The translations under genes and the position numbers were made by a program. The notes under the pieces were generated by a model. It was not told where the DNA came from. It saw nothing but the letters and a program-made list of their open reading frames with translations, and made no database searches. A stretch of 7,264 bases of DNA from Candidatus Collierbacteria bacterium CG_4_9_14_3_um_filter_43_16 (GTDB lineage Bacteria; Patescibacteriota; Microgenomatia; UBA1400; MFAQ01). Positions within the stretch are counted from its first letter, which is position 1; every line of letters starts with the position of its first letter. Positions 1-4,831 of the stretch are shown here, piece by piece. The DNA lies in assembly GCA_002789895.1 (NCBI GenBank), contig PFUC01000089.1, positions 524 to 7,787 on the forward strand. Direction: 5' to 3'.

Positions 1-315
1 GAAAATGACGGCGTCGGAGGAAAGAAGGATCGAGAGTTTAAATCGAAGATGGAGGAAGTAAAGAAGGAATTGACGAGACTATTGGATGATAACCGGGTCG
101 GCCTGGCGGCCGAGTATATTTACAATGAATTTTGGCACTGGTTCTGTGACGAACAGATTGAAAAAAATAAACAGGGGAAGTTGAGTGATGAGGTTCTAAA
201 AGAAGGGTACAAAGCATTCCTGGTAATGCTTCATCCGTTTGTCCCCTTTGTAACAGAAGCGGTATGGAAAGAGGTAAATCCAAACCAAAAATTACTTATC
301 TCTGAGAGGTGGTAG
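1..315 (+). CDS. valS: Valyl-tRNA synthetase, C-terminal fragment (5' end outside window)
   Basis: Class I aminoacyl-tRNA synthetase that charges tRNA-Val in the cytoplasm; only the last 104 codons are present. The frame is open from base 1, so the methionine at base 49 is internal and not the start. What is visible is the helical anticodon-binding domain: a Glu/Lys-rich helix, then YIYNEFWHWFCDEQIEK and HPFVPFVTEAVW, which match the ValS pattern (FWHxFCDxYIE ... HPFMPFVTEEIW) better than LeuS or IleS. It ends with LLISERW-TAG, about where many bacterial ValS proteins continue into a C-terminal coiled-coil arm. That arm is absent here, giving a short form. It converges on the next gene, with a shared terminator between. 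ValS identity is fairly sure; a related IleS/LeuS would be the alternative. Confidence 0.88.
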   Translation, partial: ENDGVGGKKDREFKSKMEEVKKELTRLLDDNRVGLAAEYIYNEFWHWFCDEQIEKNKQGKLSDEVLKEGYKAFLVMLHPFVPFVTEAVWKEVNPNQKLLISERW

Positions 316-330
316 CTGTGGTTTAAATTA

Positions 331-358
331 AAAACCGCCCTCGTTTAAAGGCGGTTTT
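331..358. terminator. Bidirectional intrinsic terminator between convergent genes
   Basis: A 9-bp perfect stem AAAACCGCC (331-339) / GGCGGTTTT (350-358) encloses a 10-base loop. On the + strand the T-run is TTTT followed by GTGTG, ending valS 16 bases after its stop. On the - strand the stem runs into GGTTTTTAATTT, a better U-tract, ending the 64-residue gene 17 bases after its stop. It is the only gene-free stretch between the two convergent genes and can serve both. Confidence 0.85.
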
Positions 359-374
359 GTGTGTGGAGAGCGGT

Positions 375-569
375 TTACCACTTTTCGAAGAAACTGTTCG
401 GATTCTTCACGGCAATATACATCGCGGTACCGAAGAGAAGCAGCCCGGCCAGAACTCCGAGTACGACGCTCCAATGAGATAGAAAGAAACCCAAAAAGAC
501 TGAGGCTATCAAGGACATCAGAAAGATCACGAGTTGTGAACGAAACTTTTTGTCAGAATTCACGGACAT
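375..569 (-). CDS. Small two-helix membrane protein of unknown function (64 aa)
   Basis: I do not recognise the family. The protein has a short basic N-terminus (MSVNSDKKFRSQ), a first hydrophobic helix at about residues 13-31, a tight His-Trp turn (32-33), a second helix at about 34-54 and a short tail KNPNSFFEKW. The charge pattern suggests both ends are cytoplasmic, a helical hairpin. The start at 569 is chosen because AAAGGAG (575-581) lies 5 bases upstream. A longer reading from the ATG at 635 would place 22 codons on top of the promoter and is rejected. It has a perfect consensus promoter of its own and the window's only strong ribosome binding site, so high expression is likely. A distant likeness to AtpI/AtpZ-type hairpins is possible, but no diagnostic motif supports it. 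Confidence 0.78.
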   Translation of the reverse strand: MSVNSDKKFRSQLVIFLMSLIASVFLGFFLSHWSVVLGVLAGLLLFGTAMYIAVKNPNSFFEKW

Positions 570-574
570 TTTTA

Positions 575-581
575 CTCCTTT
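575..581 (-). promoter_or_regulatory. Shine-Dalgarno site fixing the start of the 64-aa gene
   Basis: AAAGGAG on the - strand, 5 bases before the ATG at 569. It matters because it decides the start codon, and because none of the other - strand genes has a comparable site at a workable distance. Confidence 0.85.
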
Positions 582-606
582 AGTTAAAGTGGCCTTACAG
601 TTGGGT

Positions 607-635
607 ATTATAGGATTGGCAAAAGGGAATGTCAA
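607..635 (-). promoter_or_regulatory. Perfect consensus sigma70 promoter for the 64-aa gene
   Basis: Read on the - strand: TTGACA (635-630), a spacer of exactly 17 bases, then TATAAT (612-607). Both hexamers match the housekeeping sigma consensus 6/6. Transcription should start near base 600, giving a leader of about 31 bases that contains the AAAGGAG site. It is the strongest promoter in the window by sequence. Confidence 0.85.
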
Positions 636-640
636 GCCAT

Positions 641-660
641 GAAGGTGGATTTACACCTTC
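641..660. other. 7-bp hairpin downstream of rplY, no U-tract
   Basis: GAAGGTG (641-647) pairs with CACCTTC (654-660) around a 6-base loop. It sits 41 bases past the rplY stop and 5 bases upstream of the -35 box of the next gene. Neither strand has a T-run after it, so a classic intrinsic terminator is not supported. It could end or protect the rplY mRNA, or be a binding site next to the strong promoter. Confidence 0.4.
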
Positions 661-701
661 GGGCATCAACAAACTAAGCTACGATCGCGATGACGAATAA
701 A

Positions 702-1382
702 TTATTCGACTTTAGGGGCTTCGGGTGGTTTTTCACCTTCAGGGGCAGCTTCCCCTTCGACGGGAACGGCACCGGTAACCTCAGCCTCTTCCGTAACTTC
801 TTCAACAAGAGGAGCTTCTTCTTTTTGAGGAGCGCCTAGAGCGACGACGACAGAATCTAGATCAGTCAAGACGGTAACTTCGATGGGAAGTTTGACATCG
901 GAAAGCTTAAGACTATCACCAATTTCCTTGAGGTTAGAGATATCAAAAATGATGCTTTCAGGAATGTCGGTAGGTAGGGCTTCGACTTCGATTTCGTGCA
1001 TGTTGATATCAAGTACGGCTAGACCGTCTTTAACTATTTGAGCATCACCCATAATCTCTACCGGTACATTAGCGGATACTTTTTCTTTAAGGTTGACCTG
1101 ATGAAAATCCACATGATATTTCTGACCGGTTATAGGATTGTTTGTCAATCCTTTAATGAGAGTAGGTCTCTCTTTGTCTTCGCCTTCGAGCTTTAGCCAG
1201 ATAAGGCTGGTTTCTCCAGCGTCTTTATAAATACGATTAAATTCAACTTCCGAGACCTGAATGGCTTGACTCTTGATAGTATGGCCAAAAACGTTGGCGG
1301 GGACGACACCTTGTCGACGCAGTTTCTTGACTTTACTGCCTGTAAGAAGGCGCTTCTCTGCTTTTAAGATATATTTGTTCAT
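702..1382 (-). CDS. rplY: 50S ribosomal protein bL25, long CTC/TL5 form
   Basis: Ribosomal protein that binds 5S rRNA in the large subunit. Residues about 4-95 form the L25 beta-barrel: RRQGVVPANVFGH (22-34) fits the family pattern R-x-x-G-x-v-P-a-v-x-y-G, and NNPITGQKYHVDFHQV (81-96) matches the conserved stretch ending HVDFxxV. Residues about 97-183 are the second, TL5/CTC-type domain (VSANVPVEIMGDA ... LGAP). The last 40 or so residues are a Glu/Pro/Ala-rich, strongly acidic and probably disordered tail. At 226 aa it has the size of long CTC proteins, not the short E. coli L25. The start at 1382 is firm because an in-frame TAA lies six codons upstream. It has its own promoter, with the -10 box so close that the mRNA is probably leaderless, and no Shine-Dalgarno site. 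Confidence 0.93.
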   Translation of the reverse strand: MNKYILKAEKRLLTGSKVKKLRRQGVVPANVFGHTIKSQAIQVSEVEFNRIYKDAGETSLIWLKLEGEDKERPTLIKGLTNNPITGQKYHVDFHQVNLKEKVSANVPVEIMGDAQIVKDGLAVLDINMHEIEVEALPTDIPESIIFDISNLKEIGDSLKLSDVKLPIEVTVLTDLDSVVVALGAPQKEEAPLVEEVTEEAEVTGAVPVEGEAAPEGEKPPEAPKVE

Positions 1383-1389
1383 GAGTGGT

Positions 1390-1418
1390 ATTGTATCTTA
1401 GAACGTCGGTCTTCTCAA
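1390..1418 (-). promoter_or_regulatory. rplY promoter, predicted leaderless
   Basis: On the - strand: TTGAGA (1418-1413), a 17-base spacer, TACAAT (1395-1390), each 5/6 to consensus. Seven bases (ACCACTC) separate the -10 box from the ATG at 1382, so transcription should begin at or within a base of the start codon. The -35 box begins 9 bases after the upstream gene's stop. It overlaps a small AACC-GAAA-GGTT hairpin (1417-1428), too short to be a terminator. Confidence 0.7.
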
Positions 1419-1426
1419 CCTTTCGG

Positions 1427-4150
1427 TTACTGACTTCCAACCGCCAGACCGACACCAAAGGTTGCTGTTTTTGCGGGCAAAACTAACTTCAAACTATTTG
1501 GTCCAGTAATTACAGGAGCAGTGATGATTGCAGGTCTGGCTGTTTTCGGAATATTGATGTTTAACTCAGCATATTGATTGGAAATGCCTGGCTGATGATA
1601 TTCTGTTAGAGAATAGGCATATGGAAGATAACTCGAGTTAATCAAGCGGGTACCAAATCGAAGAATTAGGCTGTGTGGCTGATTGGGAGATAGAGAGATG
1701 GGATATTGAAACCTTTCCAGGTCGTTGTCCCGTTGCACCGTACCCAATTGTAGAGACAGATTCTTGTCGTCCAGCTGTACTTGATCTAAGGTAGTGTTTT
1801 GTGGAGCATAAATTTGAATTAGTTCATTAATGTCCCGGTTTATACTGGGTATTTTCTCCTTGAATTGGTACTGAATTTGGTATTCATGTCTGACCATATT
1901 TGGCTCGAGCCATATTGTATGCAAGGTTTTCCGCTCAAGGATGTCGGATAATGGTAATTGCGAATAATTGGATTCATTGACGTAGATTGTTTGAGCTATG
2001 CAGGTTTGGAAGTTTGATAATCCCCCGTGACAGACATGCGGATAAACTGCGCCAGCAAAGGGCTGGTTGACGATGGACTTCTCGATATCGTTGTCAGACG
2101 ACCAAAACAACAATTGATTTTCGTCCGAGAGTTTAGCAACTACCCTTCCAAGAGAAGCGAGAGTTCGAGTGTGGCCAAAGATACTATCCAGATAGTATCC
2201 AATAAGGTCTCTGTATATGGGGCTGGGTGATACAGAGTTTAACTCGGTCTGGAAGGACTCCACCGTGATATTTTGACCTTGTAACACAATACCTTTGTCT
2301 TCCTCAAGTAAACGACTGAGGAGTTTGTCGTTTACAGCTACAACCACATCTGGCTTAAACTTAAGGGTTTTTTCAATTAACCAAGAGATATTTGTGGCGG
2401 TTTGAGGAAAATCAGGATTATAGTTTAGATCTCTCATCTTCCAATCATTTTGGCCAGTAAATTGTCTGATAAATGGAGGTGCTGTAATCACACCCACTGC
2501 CAAATTATCGATTTCATCACTACGGTATATCCGTTTGGAAACAACCCGACCTTGGTCGAGGACTAGGGCTAAAATGTAGTCTATGGCACCTCCAGTGCTA
2601 CGTATTTCCTGGCTGTTTTGGAAAAGGACAATTATATTTTTGGCAGAATCCCCTGCCAGAAATACCGGAATGAGTTCTACGGTTTTTAGAAGATCGGAAA
2701 TTTGTTGTTCAACCAATTTCAGGTTTTTAAACTCTACACTAGATTGTATTTTTTCTTGAAGTATTTTGGGCAGTTTCTCCTGTCCGCTTAGCAGTTCAAT
2801 TTGATTTAGATTTTCATAAACTTGGCTAAGGTTTGAACGAAGCGCCAGACTGGAGTCTATATAGAACTGTCCCGTCGATGAATTACCTAGCGTCTGATAA
2901 ATACTCTCTGCTAGCTGATAGGTTTGCTGGAGACCGGCCAAACTGGATTGTGAGTAATCCAGAAAAATATAGAGGTTGTAGTTTTTTTCGTGTATATCAC
3001 TAGCTACCAGTGCAATTAAGGGTGAGATGGCAGAATAGCTGTTCTTCCCTATTTTGGAAAATATTTTTGATTGGTTAAGATCTTTCACTGACAACTCAAC
3101 TTTACTTTCGCGCATGTCAAATAACGTCTTTTCGACGTACCTTAGAGAGAGAGCGGTAAATAAAATGAAGCTCAGGGTGAGAACTAAATAGGCCGAGGTT
3201 ATCAAAATTAACAGCCGCTCCACAAGGCTGTATAGCAGCTGCCTACTATTTTCGATGTTTTTGATTTTTTTCTTTTTGAGTTTAATTGTGATGATAACTT
3301 TTGAAAGAATTTGGGAAATTTTTTCAAATGATTTTAATGCCGGGTACTGGCTCTGTCTTTGGTTGTGGTGAAATTTGCTAAGAAGTAAGGTTCGGTCCTC
3401 TGATAGGCGGCGGACGGCGTCTTTAAGACTTGATGAAAAATCCTCTTTGGGCTCCCAGTTGAGGAGGGCCCTTGTTTGATTGCCTAAGGCGTTTAAATCT
3501 AATGATTGTTTCTTATTGTCTCCAGAGGCATCGATTTCGAACTCATCTCCTTCGGAATCCTCAAGGTTCTTTTTAATGAGGTAGGCTATTTCGAGGTCGT
3601 TTACTGGATCTCCAAGCACCCAGAAGGTTCTGCCGGCAGTTCCCTGAAGAAAAAGAATTTTTTTAAGGCAGGTAGTGACATCCGAAAAGGATATTGGGAA
3701 GAGGAGATTCTCGCCTTTGGCGGAAATGATGATTTTCCTGTTTGTGATCGCCTCCAAAATATATTTTTCGATATATGTTTCAGAGTAGAGCAAGTTAACT
3801 TGAAAAAGGTCTTTGATAATGACCAGGCGATGAAGTGGAATATCCTTCCCCATTTTGCTGAGTAGTTCTTGAAAGTAGAGGTTTTTTTCGGTGTCGACTT
3901 CAGAACCGTGCAGTAGAATTACCGCCAATTTTTGATCTTTTTCTCGCGCCAACGAATAGAGGTCGATGAGACTTTGACTCACATTCGCGAGATTCTGGTC
4001 TAAGTCGATGATGGCAAGGAGATATGGTGTCGAGGCTGTGTCTTTGAGCTCTTTAAAATCCATCTCAGTAACGCTTGTCTGACAAACGAAGGAGTTCTCC
4101 ACAAAAGAGTTGTTACTCCAGACAGCAATCTTAATTTTTCCTACGTCCAT
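1427..4150 (-). CDS. DUF4012 surface protein with degenerate epimerase-like N-terminal domain
   Basis: Large single-pass membrane protein, 907 aa from the ATG at 4150. Numbering here is from the TTG at 4153; subtract one for the ATG start. Residues about 6-255 resemble an extended SDR/NAD-epimerase fold: an Ile/Val strand at the N-terminus, IIDLDQNLANVSQSLIDLY (48-66), AVILLHG (77-83), RLVIIKDLFQVN (109-120), FPISFSDVTTCLKKILF (152-168) and the typical end LLNWEPKEDFSSSLKDAVRRL (230-250). The GxxGxxG loop and YxxxK pair are not there. A basic patch KLKKKKIK (291-298) precedes one transmembrane helix (about 314-337), putting the N-terminus inside and the rest outside. Residues about 505-640 are the DUF4012 core: IIVLFQNSQEIRSTGGAI, WKMRDLNYNPDFPQTA and PDVVVAVND. 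C708 and C717 could form a disulfide. The family often sits near surface-polysaccharide genes; its exact function is unknown. Confidence 0.88.
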   Translation of the reverse strand: MDVGKIKIAVWSNNSFVENSFVCQTSVTEMDFKELKDTASTPYLLAIIDLDQNLANVSQSLIDLYSLAREKDQKLAVILLHGSEVDTEKNLYFQELLSKMGKDIPLHRLVIIKDLFQVNLLYSETYIEKYILEAITNRKIIISAKGENLLFPISFSDVTTCLKKILFLQGTAGRTFWVLGDPVNDLEIAYLIKKNLEDSEGDEFEIDASGDNKKQSLDLNALGNQTRALLNWEPKEDFSSSLKDAVRRLSEDRTLLLSKFHHNQRQSQYPALKSFEKISQILSKVIITIKLKKKKIKNIENSRQLLYSLVERLLILITSAYLVLTLSFILFTALSLRYVEKTLFDMRESKVELSVKDLNQSKIFSKIGKNSYSAISPLIALVASDIHEKNYNLYIFLDYSQSSLAGLQQTYQLAESIYQTLGNSSTGQFYIDSSLALRSNLSQVYENLNQIELLSGQEKLPKILQEKIQSSVEFKNLKLVEQQISDLLKTVELIPVFLAGDSAKNIIVLFQNSQEIRSTGGAIDYILALVLDQGRVVSKRIYRSDEIDNLAVGVITAPPFIRQFTGQNDWKMRDLNYNPDFPQTATNISWLIEKTLKFKPDVVVAVNDKLLSRLLEEDKGIVLQGQNITVESFQTELNSVSPSPIYRDLIGYYLDSIFGHTRTLASLGRVVAKLSDENQLLFWSSDNDIEKSIVNQPFAGAVYPHVCHGGLSNFQTCIAQTIYVNESNYSQLPLSDILERKTLHTIWLEPNMVRHEYQIQYQFKEKIPSINRDINELIQIYAPQNTTLDQVQLDDKNLSLQLGTVQRDNDLERFQYPISLSPNQPHSLILRFGTRLINSSYLPYAYSLTEYHQPGISNQYAELNINIPKTARPAIITAPVITGPNSLKLVLPAKTATFGVGLAVGSQ

Positions 4151-4156
4151 CAATTT

Positions 4157-4162
4157 AGTATA
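4157..4162 (-). promoter_or_regulatory. Putative -10 box of the DUF4012 gene, predicted leaderless
   Basis: TATACT on the - strand, 5/6 to TATAAT, followed by six bases (AAATTG) and the ATG at 4150. A start of transcription 7 bases downstream would fall on the A of that ATG. It favours ATG 4150 over the TTG at 4153. No clear -35 box is seen at 16-18 bases, so the call rests on the -10 box and its position. Confidence 0.4.
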
Positions 4163-4184
4163 GATGATCTCCGATTCTATACTT

Positions 4185-4286
4185 TTACATTTTTTGGTTC
4201 TTACGTTTTTTTGTTTTACTTCTAGCTTCGTTTGATTGCGTCTTTTCAGCCTGAACTATCCACTCTGTTGTTCTTACCTTGTCCAT
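4185..4286 (-). CDS. Possible small basic protein (33 aa), uncertain
   Basis: An ATG-initiated frame of 33 codons ending in TAA, 34 bases before the DUF4012 start. It begins MDKVRTTEWIVQAEK and ends in a strongly basic tail, KTKKRKNQKM. An in-frame TTG eight codons upstream, directly after a TAA, could extend it to 41 residues. There is no Shine-Dalgarno site; TACATT lies 5 bases before the ATG, so a leaderless start is conceivable. The region is A-rich on this strand and another frame is also open here, so an ORF of this size could arise by chance. I do not recognise a family. The alternative is plain 5' intergenic sequence. Confidence 0.25.
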   Translation of the reverse strand: MDKVRTTEWIVQAEKTQSNEARSKTKKRKNQKM

Positions 4287-4310
4287 GTGAAAATGTAGGC
4301 AGAGGATCAA

Positions 4311-4341
4311 TTAGACTTATCCTCATTCCTGATTAGTCTAA
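4311..4341. repeat. Inverted repeat, 11-base arms with one mismatch
   Basis: Arms TTAGACTTATC (4311-4321) and GATTAGTCTAA (4331-4341) are reverse complements except for one base, around a 9-base centre. As RNA it folds to 7 bp, an A-A mismatch and 3 bp. It follows directly on the T-run of the putative rnhA terminator. It may be an operator, a second 3'-end hairpin, or part of a structured leader for the small ORF or the DUF4012 gene. Confidence 0.5.
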
Positions 4342-4368
4342 AAATACCCTTGTTGGTAGCCGTATTTC
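4341..4368 (-). terminator. Weak intrinsic terminator after the RNase HI gene
   Basis: On the - strand AAATAC (4367-4362) pairs with GTATTT (4347-4342), extendable by a G-T pair, around a 14-base loop, with a TTTTT run at the 3' side of the stem. It lies about 23 bases past the rnhA stop. The stem is AU-rich and the loop large, so it is a plausible but weak terminator. Confidence 0.4.
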
Positions 4369-4390
4369 TCCTTAGAAAGGTTGAGGGGGT

Positions 4391-4828
4391 CTAACTGTCG
4401 AGGGCTTCGTTTACAAGTCTGTCGGCTTCCTTATTTTTATCCCTTAGAATGTTAACAAAGGATATTAATTTTATTTGACCGATGGCTCGCAATTTTTTGA
4501 TCAAATCAATAATTTGTTGGTGAAGCACCATGAGGTGGGTTTGTTTAACCTTATAGAGGCCGGTGATTTGTTTGACAATTAATTCTGAGTCTAGAACAAA
4601 CCGTATTTTCTCCGTGTATAGACCCTCAGCTGCAATTTTCTCTAGAGCCCGAAGTACAGCTGTATATTCAGCGACATTGTTGGTATTTTCACCGATTTTT
4701 TCTGAGAGAGTAAAAATTACACGTCCTTCACTTTTGGCTATGACTCCAATCGCCGCTGGCCCTGGGTTTCCTCGTGAGCCGCCATCAGTGTTGATTTCCA
4801 AGAGTTCGACCGTTTTTGACATAGCCAT
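4391..4828 (-). CDS. rnhA: Ribonuclease HI
   Basis: Cytoplasmic endonuclease that cuts the RNA strand of RNA-DNA hybrids (R-loops, Okazaki primers) using two metal ions. The four catalytic acids are visible: D15 in NTDGGSRGNPGPA (13-25), E54 in NNVAEYTAVLRAL (50-62), D80 in FVLDSELIV (77-85) and D136 in RDKNKEADRLVNEAL (129-143). At 145 aa it is a full, compact enzyme. It lacks the basic-protrusion Trp motif of E. coli RNase HI and the hybrid-binding N-terminal domain, resembling the short YpdQ/archaeal-like forms. Its ATG (4828, or 4822 two codons on) lies 3 bases after the stop of the ligase-like gene with no ribosome binding site, so translation is probably coupled to that gene. The pairing with a membrane glycan gene looks like shared transcription and not shared function. 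Confidence 0.93.
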   Translation of the reverse strand: MAMSKTVELLEINTDGGSRGNPGPAAIGVIAKSEGRVIFTLSEKIGENTNNVAEYTAVLRALEKIAAEGLYTEKIRFVLDSELIVKQITGLYKVKQTHLMVLHQQIIDLIKKLRAIGQIKLISFVNILRDKNKEADRLVNEALDS

Positions 4829-4831
4829 AGT

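Noticed and set aside
359..583. 74-codon + strand frame after valS
   Set aside because: Antisense to the 64-aa membrane protein, starts beyond the terminator and is full of Arg/Ser without pattern.
570..635. 22-codon N-terminal extension of the 64-aa protein from an ATG at 635
   Set aside because: It overlaps the -35 and -10 boxes and the predicted transcription start, and the ATG at 569 has a proper AAAGGAG site.
682..691. Palindromic CGATCG/ATCGCGAT as a binding site
   Set aside because: A short self-complementary stretch occurs once, in a spacer, with nothing else to support a function.
1417..1428. AACC-GAAA-GGTT hairpin as terminator of the DUF4012 gene
   Set aside because: Only 4 bp and no T-run; it lies over the rplY -35 box.
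2027..2230. 67-codon open frame on the + strand
   Set aside because: Antisense to the DUF4012 gene, with no recognisable protein pattern.
3506..3865. 119-codon open frame on the + strand
   Set aside because: It lies wholly antisense to the N-terminal region of the DUF4012 gene, which has family motifs; no family resemblance and no promoter or ribosome binding site seen.
4169..4172. GGAG as Shine-Dalgarno site for the DUF4012 gene
   Set aside because: 18 bases from the ATG, too far for normal initiation.
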